From Fimenecus sp045594645 (GTDB lineage Bacteria; Bacillota; Clostridia; Oscillospirales; Acutalibacteraceae), in assembly GCA_045594645.1 (NCBI GenBank), contig JAZNYY010000087.1, positions 1 to 37,322 of the forward strand: a stretch of 37,322 nucleotides of DNA, written 5' to 3'. Position 1 is the stretch's first letter, and every line of letters starts with the position of its first letter. Both the position numbers and the translations under genes were made by a program. This document shows positions 7,962 through 16,862 of this stretch, one piece after another. The notes under the pieces are model-generated. The model saw only the letters and a program-made list of their open reading frames with translations. It searched no databases and had not been told where the DNA came from.

Positions 7962-9335
7962 TTATTTATCGTAATTCTCGGCTACTTGAATCATCACAGC
8001 ACATTCAATACGCTTTTTAAAGAGCTCACAGCCATATTCATAAATACCTGTGATTTTTCCCGATGCGTGATACGAGTTAGCCGCACAACCGCCCGAGCAA
8101 TAAAGCTTTGCCCAGCAGTCGTCACATTCCTTGCGCGCATAAGCATTACAGAGCTTAAATTCGTTCTGAATATCTTTGTTAGTAACTCCGTCCCAAATGT
8201 TGCCGAGCAAATATTTAGTGTCGCCAACAAACTGATGGCAGGGGTAAAGGTCGCCCGTGGGAGTAACCGCCATATATTCAGTACCCGAGCCACAGCCAGA
8301 AATTCTCTTGTAAATGCAAGGCCCGTGAGTGAGGTCAAGCATATAGTGGTAGAATGTAAAGCCGTTGCCCGCTTTTTTGCGCTTAATCATCTCTTTTGCA
8401 AGAATTTCATACTGCTCAAAAAGAATTGGCAAATCAGCCTCAGTCAAAGCAGAAGCATCCTCGGGTGAGCAAACAACAGGCTCCATACTAAGCTCGGTAA
8501 AGCCTAAATCAGCCATATGGAAAATATCGTTTGTGAAGTCCACATTGTTGTGAGTGAAAGTGCCACGCATATAGTAGCTCTTGCCCTCACGACGCTTAAC
8601 AAATTCTTGGAACTTTGGAACAATAATATCGTAGCTTCCGCGACCTTGATAATCCTTGCGAAGTCTGTCGTGAACCTCTTTACGCCCGTCAAGACTTAAC
8701 ACCACATTGCTCATTTCACGGTTGCAGAAATCAATAACATCATCGTCAATCAAAATGCCGTTTGTTGTGAGTGTAAAACGGAAATTCTTGTTGTGAATTT
8801 TCTCTTGCACTCGTGCATAAGATACAAGCTCTTTCACAACATCCCAGTTCATAAGTGGCTCGCCACCGAAAAAGTCAACCTCAAGATTACGGCGTGTGCC
8901 CGAATTCTCAATAAGAAAATCAAGTGCGCGTTTGCCAACCTCAAAGCTCATTAACGCTCTCTCGCCGTGGTATTTGCCCTGACTTGCAAAGCAGTATTCA
9001 CAGTTTAAGTTGCAGGTGTGTGCCACATGAAGACAAAGTGCTTTGATAACTGTATTTCTGTTCTTGAAATCGAAAGCCATTCCCTCATAAGTGTCGGCTG
9101 TGTAAAGCTTGCCTGCATTTTCAAGACTCTTGACATCTTCAATGCATTCAAGAACATCGTTTTCGCTCAATTTTTCATCTTTGTATGTATCAAGGATATA
9201 TTTTACTATTTCTTCTGTGCTTTTTTCTTTGTACATTGCAATAATGTCATAAGCCACTTCGTCAACCACATGAACAGAGCCCGAGCAGGTGTCAAGCACA
9301 ATGTTATATCCGTTTAATTTGTATTGATGTACCAT
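7962..9335 (-). CDS. scfB: SCIFF ranthipeptide maturase (radical SAM, SPASM)
   Basis: A 457-residue thioether-forming radical SAM enzyme. Residues 1-90 resemble the PqqD/RRE precursor-binding domain (GYNIVLDTCSGSVHVVDE). The radical SAM core follows, with the [4Fe-4S] motif C108-x3-C112-x2-C115 and the SAM-binding FFGGEPLMNW near 155. The C-terminal SPASM region carries the auxiliary-cluster cysteines (CGSGTEYMAVTPTGDLYPC, ECDDC, YCSGGCA, YGCEL, ECAV). It installs Cys-Thr thioether links in the six-cysteine peptide encoded just upstream. The start is set by AGAAGGAT before ATG 9335. A terminator hairpin separates it from the precursor gene, which should keep the enzyme well below the peptide in amount. 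Confidence 0.96.
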   Translation of the reverse strand: MVHQYKLNGYNIVLDTCSGSVHVVDEVAYDIIAMYKEKSTEEIVKYILDTYKDEKLSENDVLECIEDVKSLENAGKLYTADTYEGMAFDFKNRNTVIKALCLHVAHTCNLNCEYCFASQGKYHGERALMSFEVGKRALDFLIENSGTRRNLEVDFFGGEPLMNWDVVKELVSYARVQEKIHNKNFRFTLTTNGILIDDDVIDFCNREMSNVVLSLDGRKEVHDRLRKDYQGRGSYDIIVPKFQEFVKRREGKSYYMRGTFTHNNVDFTNDIFHMADLGFTELSMEPVVCSPEDASALTEADLPILFEQYEILAKEMIKRKKAGNGFTFYHYMLDLTHGPCIYKRISGCGSGTEYMAVTPTGDLYPCHQFVGDTKYLLGNIWDGVTNKDIQNEFKLCNAYARKECDDCWAKLYCSGGCAANSYHASGKITGIYEYGCELFKKRIECAVMIQVAENYDK

Positions 9336-9352
9336 AATTTATCCTTCTCAAT

Positions 9353-9382
9353 AAAAAACAGGTAATACAAACGCATTACCTG
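9353..9382 (-). terminator. Internal (leaky) terminator between SCIFF precursor and maturase
   Basis: On the minus strand CAGGTAAT-GCGTTTGT-ATTACCTG is followed at once by TTTTTT. It sits after the precursor stop (9407) and before the maturase ribosome binding site. With no second promoter seen, maturase expression probably relies on read-through. Confidence 0.88.
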
Positions 9383-9406
9383 CCTTTAGCAATAGATTTT
9401 TAATTC

Positions 9407-9556
9407 TTATTTGCTTTCAACATTTTCGCACTGCTGATTAGCAACACCGCAAGATGTCTTGCAAGCTGACTGGCAAGATGTCTGGCATTCGCCACAACCG
9501 CCCTTAACTGCGCTTTCTTTTAAATCTCTTGTTTCAATAGTTCTGATTCTTTCCAT
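9407..9556 (-). CDS. scfA: SCIFF precursor peptide (six cysteines in forty-five residues)
   Basis: A 49-residue peptide starting MERIRTIETRDLKESAVKGG and ending in VESK. Cysteines are at 21, 24, 28, 32, 36 and 43; the core motif CQTSCQSACKTSC is the family hallmark. The leader holds the basic RIRTIETRDLKES stretch bound by the maturase RRE. In studied SCIFF peptides a Cys is joined to the gamma carbon of a Thr in the ACKTSC stretch (ranthipeptide class); here T34 is the equivalent residue. AGGAGAT lies 8 bases before the ATG and a near-perfect promoter lies upstream. The biological role of mature SCIFF is still debated (quorum-like and redox roles have been suggested). It is the first gene of the unit with scfB and the decarboxylase. 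Confidence 0.97.
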   Translation of the reverse strand: MERIRTIETRDLKESAVKGGCGECQTSCQSACKTSCGVANQQCENVESK

Positions 9557-9600
9557 TTGAATATCTCCTAACTGAATAATTTCAAATATTTACACAACAA

Positions 9601-9629
9601 AGTATATCACAAGCCGCATTGACTGTCAA
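9601..9629 (-). promoter_or_regulatory. Sigma-A promoter of the SCIFF operon
   Basis: Minus-strand TTGACA (9629-9624), 17-base spacer, TATACT (9606-9601), with a TGTGA sequence just before the -10 box. This is among the strongest-looking promoters in the window and fits high expression of the small peptide. Confidence 0.85.
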
Positions 9630-9717
9630 GATATTATTTCGTAGCAGTAGCAATCTACACATCACCATTTTGTGCTGATAAATTTGAATTTGTCTGACTC
9701 ATTAAATGGTGTATGTT

Positions 9718-9899
9718 GCCTCCCTCTGACGAGGTCGCGGGCATCCGGTGGATGCCGAATTAGCGATGTCTGAGCCGACAGGCGAGTAATTGGTGGATTT
9801 GCCGTAGGCAAAGACGGAGGGAGAGATAGGCTTAACTGCTCACTAAATCTCTCCCTCAGTCTCGCTAACGCTCGCCAGCTCCCTCGTCAGAGGGAGCCG
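9718..9899. repeat. Two-hairpin repeat pair in opposite orientation (copies B and B')
   Basis: Copy B (9718-9826, plus) begins GCCTCCCTCTGACGAGG, carries an insert of about 60 bases, and ends with TTTGCC-GTA-GGCAAA and ACGGAGGGAGAG. Copy B' (about 9847-9899) is the same type on the minus strand without the insert. The insert holds GGCATCC-GGT-GGATGCC and a 29-base module (9762-9790) found again at 24913-24941. The non-coding stretch 9557-10107 otherwise holds the SCIFF promoter, an A/T-rich CATTTTGCA-type low-complexity patch at 9920-9960 and a truncated GTAGGGG hairpin at 9971. No gene is seen. Confidence 0.8.
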
Positions 9900-10107
9900 C
9901 TTATAATTGCGTCGCAGACCCTTCATTTTGCACTTTGCATTTTACATTTTGCATTTTGACAAACCCCAATTCGTAGGGGCCGACCCGAAAAAACATATCA
10001 AAAATCTAAAAAAACCTCTGTTATTTTCACAAAATATATGATATGATATTAAATGTATAACTATGTTTACTCAAATGCTTTCCTTTTTTGAAAGAAGATG
10101 AAGTTAA

Positions 10108-11568
10108 ATGTCAAAAAAATGTGATGTGCTTATAGTCGGTTGCGGTGTCGCAGGGCTTAATACGGCACTTTCATTACCCGAAAATTTAAATATTATAATG
10201 CTTGCCAAAAAGAGCAATACTGACTCAAACTCTTCGCTCGCGCAGGGTGGTGTTGCGGCAGTTCTCGATTTAGAGAATGACAGTTATGAATTGCATATCA
10301 ACGATACTATGATTGCAGGCAAGCACGCTAACGATATTGACGCGGTTACAACTCTTGTGGAGGAGGGACCCGCCGAGGTGCGAAAAATCATCGAATACGG
10401 TGTCGAATTCGATAAACGCCCCGACGGAGAGCTCAATATGACCCTTGAGGGTGGTCACAGCCGTCGCAGAATTGTCCACCACAAAGACACAACAGGTGCC
10501 GAAATGGTTCGTGCAATGGTGGCAGAGGCTAAAACTCGCAAGAATATCACAATAATTGAAAATGCACCCGTATTTAAACTCACAAGAGTAAAAAGCGGTA
10601 TCTGTGCCCATATCCTGACAAGTGACGGTCAAGACGAAATCTTTTCAAGCTATTGTGTGCTGGCAACGGGCGGTATAGGTCGAGTTTATAAATACACAAC
10701 CAACCCCAAGGTTGCAACGGGCGACGGAATCCGCCTTGCGTTTGAGCTTGGCGCACGCATTAAAGATTTACATTTTGTTCAGTTCCACCCAACTGCATTT
10801 AATTCTGACGAAAATGAGCAGTTTCTTATAAGCGAAGCCGTTCGCGGTGAGGGTGCTTATCTCTTAAACTGCAATAAAGAACGCTTTATGCACCGCTATG
10901 ACGAAAGATTAGAGCTTGCCCCACGCGATGTTGTTTCAAAGTCGATTATTATTGAGTCCCGCCGTACAGGTAGTAACAATTTTTATCTTGATATAACACA
11001 TCGCGACCGCGAGTATCTTTTAAACCGTTTCCCTGGTATTTATCAGGGTTGCTTAAAGTACAATGTGGATATCACAAAGGATTTAATACCAATTTTCCCT
11101 TGTCAGCATTATTTAATGGGCGGAATTGAAGTGGATTTAAACTCCCGCACAACAGTATCTCGACTTTACGCAGTTGGCGAGTGCTCAAATACGGGTGTGC
11201 ACGGTAAAAACCGACTTGCAAGTAACTCACTACTCGAGGCTCTCGTGTTCGGCAAACGCTGTGCAGATGATATTGTCCGTTGTATTGAAATGGGATATCC
11301 CAATGTAAAAGAAACCGAAATTGAAAAAACAGACCTTGACGGTGCACCGCTTTTAAAGGGTGTACGCACAGAAATTCGCAATATTATGCAACGCTCATAT
11401 TTCGTAATGCCCGCAAATGAAGATGCAGTGCGAAACGGATATAAGCGAGTACGCGAAATTCTCACCCGTCTTAAAAACGGTAAATTTAAAATTACAAATG
11501 ATTACTGCGAGGCTTTAAGCCTTGCAACTGTGGCTTATATAATTCTCAAGGAGGCAAATGACCAATGA
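10108..11568 (+). CDS. nadB: L-aspartate oxidase
   Basis: A 486-residue flavoprotein of the succinate dehydrogenase/fumarate reductase family. It has the dinucleotide-binding VGCGVAGLNTALSL at 10-23, SLAQGGVAAVL near 43, HHKDTTGAEMVRAM near 126, LATGGIGRVY near 188, HFVQFHPTAF near 223, ISEAVRGEGAYLLN near 240 and GGIEVDLNSRTTVSRLYAVGE near 330. It oxidises L-aspartate to iminoaspartate, using fumarate as acceptor in anaerobes, in the first step of NAD synthesis. It is shorter than typical NadB (about 530) because the C-terminal helical domain is reduced. The stop overlaps nadC by four bases (ATGA). The partner quinolinate synthase gene nadA is not adjacent. Confidence 0.95.
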   Translation: MSKKCDVLIVGCGVAGLNTALSLPENLNIIMLAKKSNTDSNSSLAQGGVAAVLDLENDSYELHINDTMIAGKHANDIDAVTTLVEEGPAEVRKIIEYGVEFDKRPDGELNMTLEGGHSRRRIVHHKDTTGAEMVRAMVAEAKTRKNITIIENAPVFKLTRVKSGICAHILTSDGQDEIFSSYCVLATGGIGRVYKYTTNPKVATGDGIRLAFELGARIKDLHFVQFHPTAFNSDENEQFLISEAVRGEGAYLLNCNKERFMHRYDERLELAPRDVVSKSIIIESRRTGSNNFYLDITHRDREYLLNRFPGIYQGCLKYNVDITKDLIPIFPCQHYLMGGIEVDLNSRTTVSRLYAVGECSNTGVHGKNRLASNSLLEALVFGKRCADDIVRCIEMGYPNVKETEIEKTDLDGAPLLKGVRTEIRNIMQRSYFVMPANEDAVRNGYKRVREILTRLKNGKFKITNDYCEALSLATVAYIILKEANDQ

Positions 11569-12401
11569 AATTAAATCAGTTTTATGTTGACAATCTTATA
11601 AAGGAAGCAATCAGCGAAGATATTAACTATATCGATGTTTCAGCGGATTATCTTATTCCCGAAGACCAGCGTAATGACTCATATTTTGTTGCAAAGGCGG
11701 ACGGTGTGCTTTGCGGACTCGACATCGCAATGCGCGTGTTCACTCTCCTTGACGATACCTTCACATATACTGTTCACAAAAATGACGGTGACGAGGTTAA
11801 AGCAGGGGACTTAATCGTTGAATTCAATGGCAAAACAGCTTGCTTACTTAAAGGTGAACGCACAGCACTCAATATCATTCAGCATATGTCAGGCATTGCA
11901 ACTGCTACAAATAAAGCGGTAAAGCTCTGTGAGGGCACAAACGCATCTGTTACCGATACCCGAAAAACACTCCCCGGACTTCGCGCATTGCAAAAGTACG
12001 CGGTAGTTTGCGGTGGCGGTAAAAATCACAGATATAATTTATCAGACGGCGCAATGCTTAAGGATAACCATATTGATGCAGGTGGCGGAATTACAAATGC
12101 AGTCAATATTCTTCGCTCAAAGCTCGGTCATATGGTTAAAATCGAGGTTGAAACCCGCAATTTTGACGAGGTTAAAGAGGCTGTAAATGCAGGCGCAGAC
12201 ATTATTATGCTCGATAATATGACAAACGCACAAATGAAAGAATGTGTTGAATACATTGACGGCAGAGCAAAAACCGAGGCATCGGGCAATATAACTCTCG
12301 ATAATATCGCCGAAGTTGCAAAAACGGGTGTTGATATTATCTCGCTTGGTGCACTTACTCATTCCGTAAAGGCATTTGATATTTCAATGAAAATGAGATA
12401 A
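11565..12401 (+). CDS. nadC: Nicotinate-nucleotide pyrophosphorylase (carboxylating)
   Basis: A 278-residue quinolinate phosphoribosyltransferase of normal length. Motifs are LKGERTALNIIQHMSGIAT near 102, TRKTLPGLRALQKYAVVCGG near 135 (substrate arginines and lysine), HRYNLSDGAMLKDNHI near 157, KIEVETRN near 192 and the C-terminal barrel signature EASGNITLDN with ISLGALTHSVKAFDIS. It converts quinolinate and PRPP to nicotinate mononucleotide, CO2 and pyrophosphate. The start overlaps the nadB stop, so the two are translationally coupled; folC follows after four bases. PRPP for this step can come from the prs gene product at 17046-18215. Confidence 0.97.
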   Translation: MKLNQFYVDNLIKEAISEDINYIDVSADYLIPEDQRNDSYFVAKADGVLCGLDIAMRVFTLLDDTFTYTVHKNDGDEVKAGDLIVEFNGKTACLLKGERTALNIIQHMSGIATATNKAVKLCEGTNASVTDTRKTLPGLRALQKYAVVCGGGKNHRYNLSDGAMLKDNHIDAGGGITNAVNILRSKLGHMVKIEVETRNFDEVKEAVNAGADIIMLDNMTNAQMKECVEYIDGRAKTEASGNITLDNIAEVAKTGVDIISLGALTHSVKAFDISMKMR

Positions 12402-12405
12402 ATTT

Positions 12406-13662
12406 ATGAATTTTAATGAATCAGTAGAATATATACATTCACTTTTACAGTTTGGAATTAAGCCTGGACTTGAGCGAATTGCTATGCTTTTAGAAGCACT
12501 TGGCAATCCGCAAGATAAAGTCAAAACAATACATATTGCGGGTACAAACGGCAAGGGCTCAACAAGTACCCACCTTGCAAATATTTTAACATCAGCAGGT
12601 TATAAAACGGGGCTTTATACCTCACCCTATGTGTTGTCTTTTTGTGAAAGAATACAGATTGACGGTAAAAATATCCCCGAAGACGACCTTTCAAAAACTG
12701 TTACAAGAGTTAAAAGTGAAATTGAAAAACTGAATGAACAAGGAATAATCATTACAGAGTTTGAGGCATTAACTGCAACTGCATTTCTCTATTTTTATGA
12801 ATCGGGTTGTGATTATGCAGTAATTGAAGTAGGTCTTGGTGGCCGTTTTGATGCTACAAATGTAATTAAAAAGCCTGAAGCAGTTGTGATTACTTCAATT
12901 TCTCTTGACCACACAAAAATTTTAGGCGATACTATATCACAAATTGCATTTGAAAAATGTGGTGTTATAAAATACGGTGTTCCTGTTATAACTTCACAAA
13001 ATCAAGATGCTAAGGCTATTTCAGTTATCAGTAAAACAGTAACCGAGAAAAAATGTAATTTGATTATTGCAAATCAACAAAATGCACAAGTGCTTTTTGA
13101 GTCCTTAAGAGTAATGCAGACAGTAAAGTTTGCTTATAAGGGTAGCGAATACATATTGAAACTTAATGGTGAACATCAAATTGAAAATGCAGTAAATGTA
13201 ATTGAAACTGCAAAAGCTCTTGGCATTGATGACCGATATATTAAAGAGGGACTTGCAAAAACTACAATGCTCGCCCGAATGGAAGTAATCAGCGAAAATC
13301 CGCTTATTATCCGTGACGGTGGTCATAATGAGGGTTGTGCAAATGCACTTTATAATTTCCTCACAAAATATAATGTGCAAAATATCAATATGCTTATAGG
13401 CCTTATGGCTGATAAAGATGTTGAAGGTTATGTAAGCAAAATTGCACCGCTTTGCAAATCAATCGTAACGGTTACACCAAGTAATCCGCGAGCATTAGAT
13501 AGTGAAAAACTTAAAGAGATTGCAGAAAAGTACTGCAAAAACACAAAATCCATAAACGACCCACAAGATGGGTACAAATATATTCTTTCAAACACCAAAA
13601 AAGACGACACAATACTCGTCTGCGGTTCATTCTATATGATGTCTGATATTTTCGGTGAATGA
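12406..13662 (+). CDS. folC: Folylpolyglutamate synthase / dihydrofolate synthase
   Basis: A 418-residue Mur-ligase-fold enzyme. Visible are the early FGIKPGLERIAMLLEALGNPQ, the P-loop IAGTNGKGSTSTHLANIL near 44-61, GLYTSPYVLSFCERIQIDG near 67-86, EVGLGGRFDATNVI near 142 and ITSISLDHTKILGDTISQIAFEKCGV near 162-187, followed by the C-terminal domain with DGGHNEGCANAL. It adds glutamate to folates (and possibly to dihydropteroate). It begins four bases after nadC in one transcription unit and its TGA lies 16 bases before the mannosidase ATG. Whether it has both activities cannot be told from sequence. Confidence 0.95.
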   Translation: MNFNESVEYIHSLLQFGIKPGLERIAMLLEALGNPQDKVKTIHIAGTNGKGSTSTHLANILTSAGYKTGLYTSPYVLSFCERIQIDGKNIPEDDLSKTVTRVKSEIEKLNEQGIIITEFEALTATAFLYFYESGCDYAVIEVGLGGRFDATNVIKKPEAVVITSISLDHTKILGDTISQIAFEKCGVIKYGVPVITSQNQDAKAISVISKTVTEKKCNLIIANQQNAQVLFESLRVMQTVKFAYKGSEYILKLNGEHQIENAVNVIETAKALGIDDRYIKEGLAKTTMLARMEVISENPLIIRDGGHNEGCANALYNFLTKYNVQNINMLIGLMADKDVEGYVSKIAPLCKSIVTVTPSNPRALDSEKLKEIAEKYCKNTKSINDPQDGYKYILSNTKKDDTILVCGSFYMMSDIFGE

Positions 13663-13678
13663 AGAAAGGCGGAAACCT

Positions 13679-16600
13679 ATGTATAAAGATTTTATTGAAG
13701 ACAGAATTAATGTGTTTCTTGAAGAATTCGAGAAGCTTATTATCAAAAAGAATGTGCCGATAACCGACTTCCTTTATAAGGAATGTGATTATAAGGTGGG
13801 TAACGATTTGCCCGAAATTGACGACACATTCCGCGTTTTTACACCCTATAAAGACCGTTGGGGCGGTAAAAAGGATAAGCACGCGTGGTTTTATAATGAG
13901 ATTGAAGTGCCCGCCGATTTTACAGACGGCGAAATTCAGCTTTCCGTTGCCTCCGACGCCCGCCTTGGCTGGTGTGATATCAACCCTCAGTTTATAGCCT
14001 ATGTTGACGGCAAGCTTCAGCAGGGTATCGACAAAAATCACCGCGAGGTTTTCTTAACAGAAGGCACACATAAGATTTATTTGTATGCTTATTCGGGCAG
14101 TATTCACGATGAATGGGTGGATTTTCTCACAAATCTTCAGTTGGTTGACGAGAAAACCCGCAAAATCTTTTATGATATAAAAGTTCCATTTGAAATTCTG
14201 GCATTTGAAGACGAGAATTCACGCAATTATTTTGAAATTAAAAAGCATCTCAATAATGCACTCAATTTCATTGATATGCGTGAGCCATATTCAGCGGAAT
14301 ATTATGCCTCACTCGATAAAGCAGGGGAGTATCTCGAAAAAGAATTCTACGGCAAATATTGTCGCGAGGGCGAGGTGCACGCATTCTGCATAGGACATAC
14401 CCATATTGATGTTGCGTGGGAATGGACTCTTGCACAGACACGCGAAAAAGTTCTTCGCTCATTCTCGACTGTGTTAGCCCTTATGAAAAAGTACCCCGAA
14501 TATAAGTTTATGTCAAGCCAGCCACAGCTTTATAAATACCTCAAAGAAGAAAGCCCCGAGTTATACCGCGAGGTTAAAGAAATGGTAAAGCAGGGCCGTT
14601 GGGAAGTCGAGGGCGGAATGTGGGTTGAAGCCGACTGTAATCTTTGCAGTGGTGAAAGCCTTGTTCGTCAATTCCTTTACGGCAAACGCTTTATGAAAGA
14701 GGAGTTCGGCGTTGACAGTAAAATTTTGTGGTTGCCCGATGTTTTCGGCTATTCAGCGGCACTCCCACAGATTTTGCAGAAATGCGGTGTTGATAAATTT
14801 GTAACCTCAAAAATCGGCTGGAACGAAATGAACAAAATGCCGTATGATACATTTATCTGGCACGGCATTGACAATACTCCCGTTTTCACTCACTTTATGA
14901 CCGCGCAGGATAAGGTGAGGGGACAAGAGCCCGCAACAAATGTTACATATAACGCAAAGCTCAACGCAAATCAGCTTCGCGGTGCTTATGACCGTTATCA
15001 GCAAAAAGATTTATATGACAATGTACTTATAACTTTCGGCTTTGGTGATGGCGGTGGCGGACCAATCCGTAAAGATTTAGAAAGCTTTGACCGTTTGAAG
15101 TACGGTATCCCCGGCACTTCAACACCCAAAATGGCCTTTGCAGGCGAATTCTTTGACGATATCAAGTCAAAAACCGAGAATAACCCCAAAATTCCTCATT
15201 GGTCAGGCGAATTATATCTCGAATTCCACCGTGGTACATATACTTCACAGGCAAAGAATAAAAAGAATAACCGTAAATCCGAATTTATGCTTCAGCGTGC
15301 AGAGTCACTTTCACTTATTGCCGAGCATTTAAACGGCTATAAATATCGTAAAGAAGATTTGCAGAATGCTTGGGAAACCGTGCTTCTTAATCAGTTCCAC
15401 GATATTATTCCAGGCTCATCAATTCACGAGGTCTATGAGGTTTCAGACAAGGATTACGCTGAAATTGCAAAGGTCGGCAACGGCGCAATTGACGATGCCA
15501 CAAAATCAATTGCAGAAAATGTAACTGCCGATTATGTTGTTTTCAACCCCCATTCATTCGCAAACAGCGGTGCAGTAGAGGTTGACGGCAAGTGGTATTT
15601 CGTAGAAAATGTCGCACCCAAGGGCTATAAAGCAGTTGTTCTCCAAGAAGAGCCCTCAAGAGTTGCGGTAACAGAAAATTCAATCGAAAATGACTTTTTC
15701 CGCCTCACTCTTGATGAAAAAGGCACATTCACAAGCATTTTTGATAAGAGAAATAACCGCGAAGTCCTCAAAAACGGTCAGCGTGGTAATGTTCTCACCG
15801 CTTATGAGGATTACCCAAGAGAATACGATAACTGGGAAATGAGCAGTTATTATACCGAAAAGCACTGGGAAGTTGACCAAGTTGAAAGTGTTGAAATTCT
15901 CAATGAAGGCGAGCGTGCGGGACTTAAAATCACCAAGAAATTCAAAAACAGCACAATCGTGCAGAGCATTTACCTCTATAACAATATTGATAAAATTGAT
16001 TTCGAGAATTACATTGATTGGAAAGAATCACACTTAATTCTCAAAGCTGCATTCCCCGTTGATGTGAATACGAATAAGGCAACTTATGATATTCAGTTCG
16101 GCTCGGTTGAGCGCCCAACTCATAAAAATACAAGCTGGGATGCTGCTCGCTTTGAGGTTTGCGCCCATAAGTATTGCGATTTGTCAGAGTATGGCTACGG
16201 CGTGAGCCTTATGAATGACTGTAAGTACGGTCACGCAATTCACGACGGTGTTATGACACTTACAATGCTTAAGTGCGGAACCTTCCCAGACCCCGATGCC
16301 GATAAATGTGAGCATAGATTTACATATTCTCTTTATCCCCATGCAAACGATTACCGTGAAGCAGGTACAATCCAAAAGGCTTATGACCTTAATATTCCAA
16401 TGCTTGCGGTTAAGGGTGGCGAGGGTAATCTTCCCACAGAATATTCACTCTTTACAGTTGATAAAGACAATGTAATCTTTGAAACTGCAAAGAAATCAGA
16501 AGACAGCGATTCAATCATTCTTCGCGGATGTGAATATTACAATAAACGCACAACCGCCAAGATTTCATTCGGTTTAGACATAAAAAAAGCATACCTTTGC

Positions 16601-16702
16601 GATATGCTCGAAAATAATGTTGAGGAATTAGAGGTTGTGAACAACTCAATCTCCGTAAGCTTCAAACCTTATGAAATTATAACAATCAAAGTAGACAAAT
16701 AA
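13679..16702 (+). CDS. GH38 alpha-mannosidase
   Basis: A 1007-residue glycoside hydrolase family 38 enzyme. The catalytic domain has the zinc motif GHTHIDVAW with H240, H242 and D244, and the nucleophile D354 in WLPDVFGYSAALPQIL. FHDIIPGSSIHEVY, near residue 578, contributes another zinc histidine. The N-terminal about 230 residues and the C-terminal beta-sandwich domains (650-1007) match the usual GH38 layout. No signal peptide is present, so it acts in the cytosol on imported mannosides, probably pieces of host N-glycans. I choose ATG 13679 because AAAGGCGG precedes it; the frame runs back to GTG 13655, which would overlap folC. It follows folC closely and is probably read through from nadB, an odd mix of biosynthesis and catabolism. 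Confidence 0.94.
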   Translation: MYKDFIEDRINVFLEEFEKLIIKKNVPITDFLYKECDYKVGNDLPEIDDTFRVFTPYKDRWGGKKDKHAWFYNEIEVPADFTDGEIQLSVASDARLGWCDINPQFIAYVDGKLQQGIDKNHREVFLTEGTHKIYLYAYSGSIHDEWVDFLTNLQLVDEKTRKIFYDIKVPFEILAFEDENSRNYFEIKKHLNNALNFIDMREPYSAEYYASLDKAGEYLEKEFYGKYCREGEVHAFCIGHTHIDVAWEWTLAQTREKVLRSFSTVLALMKKYPEYKFMSSQPQLYKYLKEESPELYREVKEMVKQGRWEVEGGMWVEADCNLCSGESLVRQFLYGKRFMKEEFGVDSKILWLPDVFGYSAALPQILQKCGVDKFVTSKIGWNEMNKMPYDTFIWHGIDNTPVFTHFMTAQDKVRGQEPATNVTYNAKLNANQLRGAYDRYQQKDLYDNVLITFGFGDGGGGPIRKDLESFDRLKYGIPGTSTPKMAFAGEFFDDIKSKTENNPKIPHWSGELYLEFHRGTYTSQAKNKKNNRKSEFMLQRAESLSLIAEHLNGYKYRKEDLQNAWETVLLNQFHDIIPGSSIHEVYEVSDKDYAEIAKVGNGAIDDATKSIAENVTADYVVFNPHSFANSGAVEVDGKWYFVENVAPKGYKAVVLQEEPSRVAVTENSIENDFFRLTLDEKGTFTSIFDKRNNREVLKNGQRGNVLTAYEDYPREYDNWEMSSYYTEKHWEVDQVESVEILNEGERAGLKITKKFKNSTIVQSIYLYNNIDKIDFENYIDWKESHLILKAAFPVDVNTNKATYDIQFGSVERPTHKNTSWDAARFEVCAHKYCDLSEYGYGVSLMNDCKYGHAIHDGVMTLTMLKCGTFPDPDADKCEHRFTYSLYPHANDYREAGTIQKAYDLNIPMLAVKGGEGNLPTEYSLFTVDKDNVIFETAKKSEDSDSIILRGCEYYNKRTTAKISFGLDIKKAYLCDMLENNVEELEVVNNSISVSFKPYEIITIKVDK

Positions 16703-16711
16703 CTCAATAAA

Positions 16712-16799
16712 GCCTCCCTTGTTAAAGGGAGGGGGACCGCGTCAGCGGTGGAGGGATTCAGTTTAAAATCCAATAGTGTGGCGGGGGCTTGCTCCCGCC
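16712..16799 (+). repeat. Two-hairpin repeat copy C and GGGGGCTTGCTCC hairpin
   Basis: Bases 16712-16759: CCTCCCTT-GTTA-AAGGGAGG, then ACCGC-GTCA-GCGGT, then GGAGGGATTC, starting 9 bases after the mannosidase stop. Bases 16780-16799: GGCGGG...CCCGCC around GGCTTGCT; a related degenerate copy lies at 6043-6061. Bases 16816-16860 share the start GCGTCGCAGACC with 9908-9920. Confidence 0.75.
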
Positions 16800-16862
16800 A
16801 TTGCTTTTGTAATCCGCGTCGCAGACCTTTAATTCTGCATTCAGCACTCATCATTCAGAATT

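Noticed and set aside
9718..9899. Insertion sequence with terminal inverted repeats
   Set aside because: The two inverted copies enclose no coding sequence; they are better described as a pair of small palindromic repeats.
9920..9960. Tandem repeat or small gene in the CATTTTGCA-rich patch
   Set aside because: Units are irregular (12-14 bases, imperfect) and there is no start codon with a ribosome binding site; treated as low-complexity sequence.
13655..13678. Mannosidase start at GTG 13655 overlapping folC
   Set aside because: ATG 13679 has an AAAGGCGG site at good distance and gives the expected N-terminus; the extra eight residues are mostly the ribosome binding site read as protein.
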